Below, piece by piece: positions 48,181 to 60,383 of a DNA stretch of 64,000 nucleotides. Under the pieces are notes generated by a model. The model was not told where the DNA came from. It saw only the letters and a program-made list of their open reading frames with translations, and searched no databases. How positions within the stretch are numbered: position 1 is the stretch's first letter; every line of letters begins with the position of its first letter. The DNA comes from Heterobilharzia americana (Eukaryota; Platyhelminthes; Trematoda; Strigeidida; Schistosomatidae): assembly GCA_944470555.2 (NCBI GenBank), contig OX104131.1:11834515-11898514 (forward strand), in the 5' to 3' direction. The position numbers and the translations under genes are program-made.

Positions 48181-49074
48181 TATTAATTAAAAAAATTGAC
48201 CGATAATATTGAGGGGAAGACCTTATATTTGAGTCTTACACTGTCAAAATTGCACATGAAACACATATGACATAACGTGTTTGTCTTCATAATGCTTATC
48301 AACGTATTTTTATTAGGTTTCTTGTTTAGGCATACTGGTCAAGTAAAATCACTAGTTCTCTCTCAAAATTAGTTCTACCCACAAAATTTACTTTCTGATA
48401 ATCACTAAATAAAGATCATCCTACATTTACTAAAGCTAACAGTGTTTACTTGTATGTGTATCAATTTCTGATCTGGGGCCATCCGGATAAAATACACCGG
48501 TAGGATAAGCTCGTGTAGACATGATGAGTAGCTCCAAAATGGCACTAAAACAACTATTTAAACAACCAACTAAGTTTCTTTATTTTATAAAATAACTTCT
48601 CTTCTAGCCTAAATAAACCTAAATCGTTATTTTAGCAGTTTCTGGATTGTTCTGTAGAGTCACACCGGGAACTTAGGTCTTTTTTGTCAATGCAGGTGTA
48701 AAACTTGGGCGCTGTTGTACGATTTGTTTATTTGACTTATAACATACAGTGATCAAGCCTAAGATATTCTCAAGCCAGAAATAGAAAATTCTGTGTGAAA
48801 TAAATGGATGTTTCGTACTTTCGCGTTCATATTTCAAGCGAATTTGCTCCCTATTATTCCGACAAATGTTTTAATTTAAAATAAGTCACCACAATTCTTT
48901 TAGCTAACGTGATGTGCACCAAAAAGACGGAAACTACATTCCAGTTGATTTCCATTTTGAAATGTTGGAAACGATTAGTAATTCAAGATGATGATGATGA
49001 TGGTTTGGTGTTCTCTGAGCTTTGCTATTTTGTCTATTTTCATGCATTAACCACTGTTTTTCTGTATTGTCAAG
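48181..49074. other. intron sequence of unit 2 beside RTE copy B
   Basis: AT-rich, no exon or named element seen. Confidence 0.3.
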
Positions 49075-49215
49075 GTTGATAAGTTAACCAACAGTCTGGT
49101 TTACATGTCATAGCTGGATAGGCAGGTACATTAGGCTGATGAATTCTAAATAGGAGGAAATGTGTATCCTAGATTCCACTACTAGCCATTATCTATCATT
49201 AATGTCTTACAATCT
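49075..49215 (+). repeat. Sm-alpha-like fragment with hammerhead core
   Basis: The 3' part of the same repeat as at 26,425-26,500: GGCAGGTACATTAGG, CTGATGA, TTCTAAATAGGAG, GAAA, TGTGTATC, then CTAGATTCCACTACTAGCC. Both core boxes are canonical (CTGATGA at 49,137-49,143 and GAAA). Stem I has a mismatch and a wobble, and stem II is shortened to TTC/GGA. Activity is uncertain. Confidence 0.7.
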
Positions 49216-49553
49216 GGTTTTTAAATTTTGCTTCTACACACAATCAAATCAATGTTATTTTTACTTCAAATCGAAAAAATAAATTCTAGCCAATAATTGT
49301 TATCCATTCTGTTCTTACACAGTAAAAATACTTATTAAAGTATTCATATAGGGGTCAGCACAGACATCACTAACGTACAGCATAATTTATATGAGCATTC
49401 TGAGTGGTACAAAAAGACAAATCTAAATTCTATAAGTCTATGAAACCATTAAAGTTGACAAGCTTAAATGAAGTATCAAATATATAAATAACGCCTTGGT
49501 ACAGAAACCGCAGAATCATCCACTGTAAAAAGCACGAACGTGGTTTCGCTTAC

Positions 49554-49782
49554 CGAGAAGCCAATTGTCGGTTTGTGGGAATAATGTAGATTCAATAGAT
49601 ACCTTAAAGCTTGAAAACCAGTTTTCAGAAAGAAATACCTTTTCCATTTCATAGAATGACATTGCAACCAGTACTGTGATATTATCTGTAATGTTCAGTT
49701 GATTTGGATTGAACAAGGGAATATCACACGACAGTCTGACCGAATTTAGTTTCGGTTCTATTCTCCTCAAGCTTTTCTTTAA
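49554..49782 (-). CDS. exon E1 of unit 2 (229 nt, phase 0-1)
   Basis: Acceptor CTTCATATAG and donor GTAAGC bound exactly 229 nt, the same as E1 in units 1 and 3. It opens LKKSLRRIEPKLNSVRLS with Cys at residue 19, then ITVLVAMSFYEME, LSENWFSSFKVSIES and DNWLLG. Residues shared by all three units include LNSV-x-LSC and the W positions. It is joined in phase by the upstream exon 50,938-51,044. Confidence 0.76.
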
Positions 49783-50094
49783 CTATATGAAGTAAGTGGA
49801 AGATATGAGAAATAAATAAGAAGTTAGATTAGTAACGGTAAATTAGCCCATCAAAACTACTGTTATATATAATAAGGAAAAATTCAGTGTAAAGTGCTAT
49901 AACTCACCATTAAGGGGAATTATAATTTTTGTTGTTAGGTCACGTGGACTCCAAACGTAGAAGGCATGATAGCATTTTAAATGTGACTTCTTCATTATCC
50001 ACATCCATTGAAATTAATCGTTAGTTATTAAATTATTCAAAAACCAAACAATTTCAACATTTCAATTTTGAGGTTTGCAGGAATTTATTGATTT

Positions 50095-50275
50095 CATGTA
50101 CTGACATCAGCTGGAGAAACATTGAGAACCTAAGAGCACTGGATAGCTGTTTTGTCCTAGTATAGAACTTCTTAGCAGTACGCATCCATAAGCCTGACAG
50201 AGACCGAACTCAGTACCTTGGGGTTCTATGGCTAGCAAGTTACCATTCAGCCATATGGTTGGAATCCAATGGTTC
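50095..50275 (-). mobile_element. decayed tRNA-SINE/hammerhead copy
   Basis: The reverse complement keeps the order B-box-like GAGTTCGGTCTC, GCGTACTG, CTAAGAA, AGGACAAAACAGCTATCCAGTGC and TGATGTCAG-like tail. Both core boxes are mutated, so the ribozyme is predicted dead. Confidence 0.7.
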
Positions 50276-50937
50276 ATATTTCCTACATCTGTCATCACTA
50301 AACAGCATTTCATTTGTACAGCTGCAATATCAGCAGAATTTCTGCTCAAAACCACACAGCTAAGACCACTTAAACTGAGGTGTCATGTGTTGAAAACTAT
50401 TCAGTAATATGACTGAGTAAAAATTACACACGTTAACATACACACTTCACAAGCAAGGATTACCTAATCTGAAGTTAATCAAGTCACTTTACTCGGGTAA
50501 AATCAGGTTCATCACTGTTGTACTTCAGCCGACTCAGTTTGATTAGTCAAATTATTTGAAAAATTTAGATTGGATCAGTTGCAAAGGATCCATATTTCCA
50601 TCATCGAAGATTAGAATTAAGAGTACTAGCTTTATCGTTATTTTCTTCTATTTAAGTGTATTGCTCCTTTTGAAAGCTTCTAACCATGCTCTACATGCAG
50701 TCGCTCTTTTCTAATAACAGTTTCCAAGACCTTATAACTTTGCGTATGTATTCTAAAGCAGATTTGACGAAGTAAGGTGAGCCAAGTAACATAAAATCTG
50801 ATATTTCACCTGGCGTGACACTTTCACCTCACTATTTCATATCTACATATCCTTTATGTTCTATTCGTTTGCCTGGTTGGACGCATAAGACAGGTTGTCG
50901 TCGTAGTTATTAACAACTTGATGGTCAACTGACTTAC

Positions 50938-51044
50938 TTCTTTACAGTGTTTCTCCAAAGTATCGAGAGCTTGATTGTCTAGTTTTTCGTAAACTTCAGT
51001 TTCCCAATTTCTGACTGAAATCAACATCTCGGCTACGAAGATAT
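50938..51044 (-). CDS. linking exon Q before unit 2 E1 (107 nt, phase 1-0)
   Basis: Acceptor ACTGATTTTCAG and donor GTAAGT are strong. The 107 nt read IFVAEMLISVRNWETEVYEK and end LEKHCKE. This gives the same Cys-x-x ending as exon P, and E1 follows with Cys at its residue 19. The exon starts at phase 1, which fits the end of E2 of unit 1, so units 1 and 2 could belong to one transcript. It may equally follow an unseen first exon. Confidence 0.62.
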
Positions 51045-51289
51045 CTGAAAATCAGTTAGTCAAGATATGCTTAAGCTTCATACTCATTGTTAATAGTGAT
51101 CGATAGGTCAAGATTGAGAAAATGAAAGTGGAAACTGCTGACGAAACACCACACTAGACATCTATTTAGTGGAATATGACGCCTAAACATGACCAAGAAG
51201 GAAACTCCGCTATTCAAATAAATAAACTATTTATGGATATTCGACTTAAAGAAGAAACCATGGCAGAGATACTCAACTATAGATTGTGC

Positions 51290-51585
51290 AGAGCAATGAA
51301 GAAGACCTACCTTTCCACCCAAGTGGACAGCTGTTTCGTTCTGTTTTAAGGCTTCTCAACAGTTGGCATCCACTACCCTACCGGGGATTGAACTCAGGAT
51401 CACCAGGTCTCTCAGAGAACTCGTTAATTACTCAGCTACTATTTTGGAGTTCAGTGGTCCTGAGTTCGATCTTGGGCTGTGAAATGGTTGCATTCTTCTG
51501 AAGAGTCAGACACTAGGACAAAACAGCTGTACAGTGCTCTCTAGTTTTTAGTGGTTCTGCAACCAATGTCAGCCCATCATGAATG
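51290..51585. mobile_element. inverted pair of decayed hammerhead SINEs
   Basis: A minus-strand half (about 51,323-51,440) and a plus-strand half (about 51,440-51,585) are both SINE-derived. The plus half keeps CTGAAGA, which fits CUGANGA, and GGAC, but has AAAA in place of GAAA. The minus half keeps GAAACAGCTGTCC but not the first core box. It repeats the inverted-pair layout seen at 43 kb. Confidence 0.65.
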
Positions 51586-52114
51586 CTACTCCATTTATTA
51601 TTCGATTACTTCACTATTTCATACATCAGCATTGTTATTTTCACCTCATTTCCTTACAGTGAAATAGTTAACTTCATGCCTCTTCTAGTACTCCAAAGAT
51701 TAAAAAGCAATTACCAGCTACGCACCTTCACTTTACCCTTACGTCATTATCTTGAAATCTGACAAACAAGTTGTTAAAAGTAGGTGGATTGAATACATCA
51801 AGAAATCACAACGTGCGACGTATGACTAAAGATGTTTTCATGCACTAAAATATGACTTTGATGGCATTTTGTTGGTCTAAATACCAACAACAACATTATT
51901 AGATCTAATATCGTCATTTACAGCATTCACCCATGAAAACTGAATGAGTGACAATTACTTCGATTTGCTATTCCATATCTCTCCAAAATTTACCAAAAAA
52001 TGATGTTCTATTCTTGAACAGAGAATCGAATATTTTTTAAAACGTTTAATCAACTGAAACAGTTCGTATAAGAAAACCAGAGGTGAAAACATGTCTTTTT
52101 CTTCTCCTTTAAAT

Positions 52115-52128
52115 GTATGCTTCCATTA
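52115..52128 (+). repeat. target-site duplication of RTE copy C, left
   Basis: GTATGCTTCCATTA, repeated at 54,475-54,488. Confidence 0.88.
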
Positions 52129-54474
52129 TTATCATTATCATTATTAGTCCCTTGGGTTCCTAATAGAACATAGGACTTCAGTAGCACGTCTCTACTCCAC
52201 TCTGTTCTGTGAAATCTTTTGAACCTGGTTCCACGACTGCCCAGAAACCCTCATTTCCTCCTTGCACGATCTCCTCCATGTAACCCTCGACTCAGACACC
52301 CAACACGTCGCTTCCCATGGCGATTCCACTCGAGGGCCTGGCCTGCCACATGATGTCCCAAGTCGGCCTTCTCAGTGTATACTCAATCCATCTCCACTTC
52401 TTTCCACTGCATATTTGTTGAGCGATAGGTTCTTGGTTGGTTCGTCACCAGCCAGAGCTCCTTGTTGCCTATTCTTTCTGGCAATCCATCTGATCTTCAG
52501 TAACGACCCAGCTTAGGCAGTTGTTGATGAATGTCTGCAGTTTATTGGAAATCCCTTTCGTAACGCGCCAAATCTCTGAACCATACAGAAGTACTGACTT
52601 GGCGTTGGTGTTGAAAATCCGGATCTTGTTCCACATGCTGAGTGGAGTGCAGAAGATCTCCACACTGGTTTCAGGCTAATCAACGCCTGTCTTGCCGTGT
52701 TTCCGATCCTGGCTGACTTTGACATCCTCGTCTGTGCCGCTGCCTGTAGTTGAAACAGTGCTTCGGAAAGGTGAAGGAGGTTACTTCCTTTAAGTTCCTC
52801 CCGTTGATGGTGATTGGAGTTTGTTGTTGTTGGAGTTGTTGGTGTGATATCTTCATCACTTCTGTCTTCTCTATATTCACCTGAAGTCTCGTCTTCCTTC
52901 GCTGCCTCGCCTCTTCTGTCAACTTGTTAGTTTTCGCCTGTAGATCTTCAAGTTTGTGTGACATTAGGCACAAGTCATCAGTGGCGAAATCCAGATCTTC
53001 TAGGTTCCTTTCCGCAGTCCAGCGTATCCCCCTATTCTCGCTCCCCACTGTTTGCTGCATGATCCAGTCCAGTCGATCACAATCAGGAATATCATGGGTG
53101 ATAGTAGGCGGCAACCTTGTTTCACTCCTGTCTTCACTTCAAAAGCATCACTGAGCTTCCCATTGTGAAATACTTGGCTGGTATGTGGCATTTTCATATA
53201 GTTGCTGAATGAGGCGGATAAAGGTTTACGGTATTCCGTAGTAATGAAGCAGTTTCCAAATTACTTCTCGGTCGACGTTGTCGAAGTCCTTCTCAAAGTC
53301 GATGAAGTTGAGGTGTAGAGTTGACTACCATTCTATACTCTGTTCTATGATGATGCGCAGTGTAGCGTTGCAATTTGGTCTGCACATGATTTGTACTTCT
53401 TGAATCCAGCCAGCCAGCCTGTTCGGGTGGTAGTTTTGAATCCAGTGCATCGTTTAGTCTGTCCAGGATGATGCGGCTTAATATTTTGCTTGCTCTGGTT
53501 GGACAGGAGAGTGACTCCTCGCCAGTTCTTGCAGACACTGATGTCTCCCTTCTTCGGCAGTTTGACAAGGTAACCCTTCTTCCAATCAATGGCCAGGTAC
53601 CTTCTCTTCCTTCCTCCCAAACCTTCTGCAATAGTGGTGTGGTGTGAGCATGTCCGCTGTTGTCTCCGTGTCTGTTCTCAGTGCTTCCGGCGGGATCATA
53701 TCTGATCCTACTGCTTTCCCACATTTCAGTAGTTTTATGGCGTTCAGGACTTCCATTTTGTTGGAGGATTTATGTTCACTTGCAGTTCAGCGGCTGGGCT
53801 GTAGGTGGTATTTCTGGACGAAGTGCAGGTGGTGGTGGTGGTGGTGGTCGATTCAAGAGCTTCTTGAAGTGGTCGGCCCATTGTTTCCTTTGTTTCTCTT
53901 CTTTTGTAATTAAACTTCCGTCATCATCTTTTATTGGTTTCGTCTGCGTTGATCTATTCCCTGCCAGATGGAAACCTGGTTATTTGATACAATGTCATCA
54001 GGTCTCTGTCTCTCCTACCTGCAGCTTGTTCTGCTTCACTTGCCAGTGTTTCGTAGAAGTGTCTTTTGTCTTTCCGTGCACTCTTCTTCACTTCTTTATC
54101 CTGTGTTTTATACATTGTGCTCAGTTCCTCTTGTCGTTGAGCATCCTTGCACTGGTTAATCTTCTGCTTCACCATCCTCCTCTCCCTGCTCAATCAGCTT
54201 CCAGGTACCCGTCGAGATCCATTCCTTGTCTTCTTTCTTCTTCCTTCCTGATACGGCTGTCCTGTTTTCTTTCCACGTCTCTTTCATAGACTTCCAGTGT
54301 TCTTCCACACAGGTTTCTTCACGGATGTTCCTCGATATCTCCCATTTTGTCTTGATGGCTGGCTGCCGTGAAGATGTCGTATGTAGTTTCATTTTTCAGT
54401 TTCTGAGTGTTGTACTTGAGCTGAGGTCTATCACCAGCTTCCTTGAAGTCTTTAAACTCGATTTAAAAGGTTCC
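52129..54474 (-). mobile_element. RTE-clade retrotransposon, copy C, 5'-truncated
   Basis: Reverse complement of the part of copy A from about 15,842 to the 3' end, with very high identity, ending in a TAA/TGA-rich tail at 52,129-52,150. It lacks the endonuclease N-terminal half. It shares copy A's frame lesions, such as the duplicated GACTG and FATDD, but not the CTGG expansion. A 14-bp target-site duplication frames it. It lies about 30 bp from the start of duplicated block D1 (54,503). Confidence 0.93.
52469..53724 (-). pseudogene. reverse transcriptase region of RTE copy C
   Basis: The fragments match copy A: FEVKTGVKQGC (about 53,130), DLDFATDDLCLMSH (52,960-53,000), MWNKIRIFNTN (about 52,630). 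Frames are interrupted. The EQAG region has only a few CTGG repeats followed by FKKYKSC, the ancestral state. Confidence 0.85.
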
Positions 54475-54488
54475 GTATGCTTCCATTA
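54475..54488 (+). repeat. target-site duplication of RTE copy C, right
   Basis: GTATGCTTCCATTA. Confidence 0.88.
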
Positions 54489-54502
54489 CTCATTTCCTAA
54501 TT

Positions 54503-55854
54503 CTGATCAATGATACACTTACCACAGACACACATTCGAACAATAAGAAAGATTAGCCACTTCACATGAATATCTACACCAAGTACTTGAGTTACAGATG
54601 CTTCAGTGCTGTAAATCCACATTCTGTACTGACAACATCGATATCCATCACTCAATGACCAATGAAAGACAACAAAAGCAGTGTTCACAGACATCACGCA
54701 TCATACCGTGCCATCGAATGCCTTAAACACCTACTTGCCTCTAATATATGAAGTAATTGGAACCACCAACGAAGATCAGTGAAGACATGTCAGCCGGCTC
54801 GTCAAACCATGACAACTCTTCTCACAGATGTACACAAGTCTCTAGACGAAGCACTCAGATATTGTTACAAACAACCTCTCACCACTATTCGAAATGTCAA
54901 GAAACCTAGGCTGAAACAAACAATACCTAACTTGCCTTGCCAGATTTCTCACATCATTTCATGACGAGAATATTCGCCATCTCATCAGCATCCCAATATG
55001 ATCAGTCTACCCATAATTTTCAAACCTCTCACATGAAATACAGTCTTATGACTTCAAATGATACAACAAGAAACCTGAAGGCAGCCACATCAGTCAGATG
55101 CAAAGATCATCAACTACCATTGTCCCAGTATTCACACAAATCCGAATATTACCAACTGACCGGAGTGTCAAGTAGTAAGAATAAATCCGTGTTTCAGAAC
55201 ACTCTCGGTGGCACGTTCAGCTAGTGTTTGCCTTCGCGAATTTCCATAGCATCTGCAACAGCTTCCTATCAAGATCAGGTGAAATGTAGTTGAAACACCG
55301 TCGGGTATACCATACTTCCTACGAAGGCAAGCACACTGATTCCTAAGCGCTTATCACTCTGAAACATAGAAACATGACCTACTCCATGCTGGACAGCAGT
55401 GTGACTACTCAGCACTTCAGAGTGCTCCACATCAGTGTCATTACTATCATTATCACCAACGTCCTCACTCACATGAGTACAGTCATCTCGTGATGCCAGG
55501 TGAACCTGAGTGACACTAAATGCTGAGAACTGTGTCATCTGATCAAAGTTACATGAGATGAGGTTGAAAGTGGTAAACACGCTTCAACAGCGTGAAATCC
55601 CGATAGAATTATTTACTACCATGATGATTCGACAGAATTGTGTTCACTTTACAACAACTAGTGAGGTGAAATGCGTTGAGGTGTGAGTGCATATGATCGG
55701 AAAAGATGTAAGCGAAGTGCACACCGGTGTTGTTTTCCAAACACTGATTCTGTATGATGTGGTGTGATGTTATAATATGCGAAACGACCAGTTGTTTGAT
55801 TTCAATTATCAATGTTTCAAACATTTAGTGTGACTGGTACGGAAATCGAAGTTG
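54503..55854. repeat. duplicated block D1' (partner 28,499-29,838)
   Basis: Near-identical partner of block D1, with a short extra segment around 54,982. It ends about 80 bp from exon E2 of unit 1. Confidence 0.9.
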
Positions 55855-55934
55855 CCTCCTGTTTAAACTTTCATTGACAATTATCAGCATGTAAACAGAA
55901 CCAACCATAGCATGAATCAAACATGTAAAGTTAC

Positions 55935-56139
55935 CTTCGTCTGCTACATTAATAGAGTACAGATTCGAAGCTGCATAGTAAATTCGCCGAAATATCACGT
56001 CAGATAGAATTGTGTAACCATACTTGAGAAGTTTCTTCATAGAAAATGATAACTCAAAATATCCCGTTCCCTTTTCCAGTGAGCAAGAATTTATCGCTTC
56101 CACAAATCCTGGATAGAGCTTCGTTATTTGTTTCTTCAA
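55935..56139 (-). CDS. exon E2 of unit 1 (205 nt, phase 0-1)
   Basis: Acceptor TTTTTTATATTTTAG and donor GTAACT bound 205 nt reading LKKQITKLYPGFVEAINS, Cys at residue 19, then YFELSFSMKKLLKYGYTI. It is two codons longer than the other E2 exons, with the same phase. Although it lies between blocks nearly identical to unit 3, this exon and its immediate flanks (55,855-56,258) do not align with 29,839-30,170 at DNA level. The proteins share only the general pattern. Confidence 0.75.
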
Positions 56140-56875
56140 CTAAAATATAAAAAAGGTATCTTTTATTTTAACTGGAAACGCTCAAAATGATCATGATAAT
56201 TTCATTTTCATCGACATCTGTCACCACAAAAAGGAGCATCCGTACAATACCCGTATGAAGCCTCTCTCAGTAGATGCAAAACTGTCTCAGAATACTGAGG
56301 ATTGCAGTGACACACACACACACACACACACTGACCACTTCAGTCATTCAAACATCGACGATCACACCATACTCAGTTAATCAGGTAATGAGAAGTATTG
56401 AGTTGATTGTTGTGCAACTGGTGTATGAAATATCAAGGAAACCAATTCACCAATAAACAATACCATACATATTTCACCAGATAACGAACGGTTGGACGTA
56501 TCGTTTGGCCCCAACGATACTCACAACACAGAAAACGTGTTTCGACAACTACACCATCTATTCTGATTCACCCGCGAGTCTCAATTGCATCAGTCTTCCT
56601 CAATAACCAAAACTTAATCACAGCATCATACAAAGCTGGCAAGCCAGCATCTAGACTCTCACTCTCATCCACAGAATGTCGACTTGTCTTCATGATCCCT
56701 GATAACTGAGGACACACACACATACACAGAAAAGACACTTAGGGTGAGCAGTGGCACATCTCACAAGTGTGCAGCTTCATATCTCTACTGTCATGGCTCG
56801 TCCCAATGACCAGTCAACAATCAAAAGGACATGCTTATCTCCATCTCTCAGATTAATAACAGTTCGTGAACTAAC

Positions 56876-56934
56876 CTGTCTGCACCAGTTTGTGTTTGAT
56901 GAAGGTGCATCGAATGAGACTGAGAAGTTGTTTC
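56876..56934 (-). CDS. exon P of unit 1 (59 nt, phase 1-0)
   Basis: Identical to exon P of unit 3, with the same splice sites. Joined to N upstream and E2 downstream in phase. Confidence 0.72.
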
Positions 56935-58117
56935 CTGAAATGACAAGATGAAATCAAAAAGTCAAGAGCCATTCACCCTTAAAATGTGCACTAGATTCTT
57001 TCCTACATCTACACACGAAAAATACCGAGTCGTCAACTCAATTCTACACACCAATATTACCCACTCCAAACTCACAGTCGACAATCTACATGTAAACATT
57101 GCTTGACCTACCAACTGGGTTTGTCTGAACACATCTCGTCATCATTTAAAAGCATTCAGCTTTACAAAGATGTACACAACGAGAGAGGTGATGAGTGTCT
57201 CAATATTCATCACTGAAGTCAACATTCACACAGGTTCATGGCACGGTCTGTCAATTTTAATCAAGACATCAATTGCTTACAAAGTGACTTGCATTTACGA
57301 ACATTCTGCTCTTCATCACCTGTACAAGTACATCACCACTCCTAATACTCACTCCACTCTAAACCTAATGATGTCGACAACAGTCTCCAACAATCCACAA
57401 TACCACTCACTTCAGCATATCACATTCATCCAGTCCAACTGCTGTTCCCATGTCCTCCGACATGCCTCCAGCATTACCTATTGAGTGAAGTCTTTGACAA
57501 ATGCCATTAAGGTACTCTGTTTACTGAGAAGGAAGCAACATTCGTATAGGCAGTACTACGCAATCCATATCTAGCCACATATCACACACAACCTGAATGC
57601 ACATACACCACAACCTCTCACCAACCATCTTCAAGTTGTTTCACCGGGTCATTACAGTATCGGCTGTTGCCAGCATTTAAGTGAGGAAGATCAATCAGCA
57701 TGATCGTGTCATTTTAGTCAATGTTGTCCCTTCAAACTTTATTCAGTCCATAAGACCATCACAATTCTTGTCATGAGCATTCATGTCTCCACTCAAGAAT
57801 GGAAAACGAAACCATACTATACACCATGTCAGAGCCTACTGACAAATACACAATAAAAATCGAATTGTCAGTCATGCAATGGTCAGAATGTTCACTAACT
57901 CAACTTGTCTTTTCCTACTATAATATCATCCATAACATGCACTCGAACATCGTGTATGTAGGTGAGAAGTGAGTGAGATACGGAACCCACTGCACTTCAT
58001 TCCTACCATTGTGTATGCACAGATCATCTATCAATGCACCATGAGTGACATAAAGCATGTCGGTTCGAATTTAAATATCATCCCATTTAACCAAGTTGTA
58101 AATGTCTAATATCTTAC

Positions 58118-58138
58118 TTATCGCCACAGTTTTTCTAC
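58118..58138 (-). CDS. micro-exon N of unit 1 (21 nt, phase 1-1)
   Basis: Identical to micro-exon N of unit 3, with the same splice sites. With the base from M it reads G-RKTVAI. Confidence 0.68.
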   Translation of the reverse strand, partial: VEKLWR

Positions 58139-60011
58139 CTGAAAGGTAAATTCAACAGAGTGTGCACATGAATGACAAGCAAAGAGTAATAGTTTTATTG
58201 ACACGAGGAATAAACTTTGTACAACACCGCAGTCAATCTTCATGGTTGCTTTCAACAGAATCTCTGACTGAGAAGAAATCAATTCACACGGATTCATAGA
58301 AACTCATGTGTCTGCATGTCTCCTCAACTAATCAAACCACTTCTCATGCACAATTGGTTTTGCACACACGCATAAGCATGCAAAAAATCCTCACGTCACA
58401 CCAACGAAAATATCTGGACACAATAACTTGTTATTCTTGATTTCACGATGAGAAACGACTGTGTCCAAGTTAAACAGGTGCCTCGAGAGGAGTGATCTGA
58501 CCAACTGTACCATCTTCACAAGCAAAGCTCATAGTAGGATTAGAAAATCACACCTATTCCTACATTCTTATTCTTATCCTCCTCAAGTGACGGAAGCTGG
58601 GAAGTGGTTTCGGTAACGTCGATATGTCTGATACAATCTGATTCCATGTAAATCACAGTGCCAACATTAATGCCTAACAGTCACCACAATTTGCAGTCCT
58701 ATATTTGTGTGCACAGAGCAGCAGTTTCACCATGGAGGCAGTTGTACGATTGTGTCAAACGCTCTACTGACAGCTTCCTCATCCCATGCATCACCTGTTC
58801 ATGATGAAATCCCAACAAAACTGAAGTGAATGAATTTCGTCATTCTGACGCATGGATTTATTCACTAGACAATCAGGCCTCCACATCATTCGAGACCCTT
58901 CCGTAAGCTACAGCATCTCACCGACAGATACACAGAATTAACATGCACTTCAACTCAGGATGTGCAATAACTTTATCAAAGTACCCACTCTTCGGAAGAC
59001 TCTGAAGACTCGCTCTATGAGATAAACAAGCATACACAAACACCAACGGAAAACTGAAGCTATTTCCTTAGTTTAAATAAGCTCCATCCAGGCAAATCCA
59101 TCTTGTTACGAACGAGAAGGTGGATTTTATTATGATGCATCATATCCTTCCGTGTATTGACTGGAAAAGTGAACAACGAGGTGGATCTTCCACTGCACGA
59201 ATTACATCCACGAAATTCTATACTGTCACATTTAATCAACCTCTTCTCCTTCATTGTTCATGAAGCAACACCTCAACTCGAACCACCCACACAACTTCAC
59301 CCATCCATTCAACCAAACCGAGAAAACATATCCTCATTCACCACAGTCAGAGAAAGACGGACAAACCACTCCGTCAGCAATCACTACCAGACTCAACTCC
59401 ATGTAATTCGGATAACTAGGATGATGCAACACGTTTCGCACCATCAGTGAAGTCTCCCTGAACAATGATGACCAGCCTACACAGTTCGACTATAGCAAAC
59501 AATCCTCAGATGGATGACACATTGGAGAAATCCATACTTCTCAACTTAGAAATTTCAGTGATGACGTCTCCGACTACAACACTGGCTGATGTCGGTTCAA
59601 AACGTAGACAGGCTATCAGTCCCCCTCAATTTGTTTCAGATTCACTATAATAACGAGTGACAACATACACGAAATCTGGGTGAAGCAGGGATTCCAGCCG
59701 ATTGCTTTCAGCCAAATAACACAGGTCAGGCTGTCCAGTAATGGTCAGTCTCCTAACTCTGTGACCACTTTGCAAGATGATCAGCGGAATTCGTTCAGCA
59801 CTGAGACCTACTGGAAATGAAATTGACTACTTTCTAGTGATCAATCAACCTAGATTGTATGTTCCTAAGCTCATATCTACCGGAAGACGTCACTGCAGTC
59901 GATAGGAAACCTAACACTTCACCTTCCAGTGTGGGTGAGGAACGCATTCCGATCTTATCAACACAATTCACTTCTCAGCGAAAGAAGAAAGGAGACTTAC
60001 GTAGGACTCAC

Positions 60012-60029
60012 CTCCCAGTGAATGAATTT
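60012..60029 (-). CDS. micro-exon M of unit 1 (18 nt, phase 1-1)
   Basis: Acceptor TTTCTTTCCTCACGTTTCAG and donor GTGAGT bound 18 nt reading EIHSLG with the base from E1. Against M of unit 3 (KIVSVT) four of six residues differ, while the N and P exons nearby are unchanged. Confidence 0.72.
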
Positions 60030-60383
60030 CTGAAACGTGAGGAAAGAAATGGATTTTAAATGGATGACAAAGGTGCTAAGCTGCGGAAAAACATTTCGAA
60101 GTGAAACATTCATAGTGACACTGTCACTCATCAATCTCATCCGTGAAGATGAATGATGCTTGTGTATTTGACTGAATTCTCAAGGTCCATTTGTCAAGGA
60201 TCTTCCCCACCAGTGGCAACACCAGAATGAAGACTAGGTGTTAATGGGTGTCAGTTGTATGGACAATCTGTCAGCAGTGACCAACAGTGAGTGCATCATG
60301 TCGACATGCATCTCACCTACTCACTCAGCTACTCAATCATACAGGATATTCGACTGAAAAGGGCATGAACTTGATTCACTCAC

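Larger units (their letters stand above)
56259..59966. repeat. duplicated block D2' (partner 30,171-33,884)
   Basis: Almost identical to block D2, including exons N and P. A CA run near 56,312-56,331 is longer here. Confidence 0.93.
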
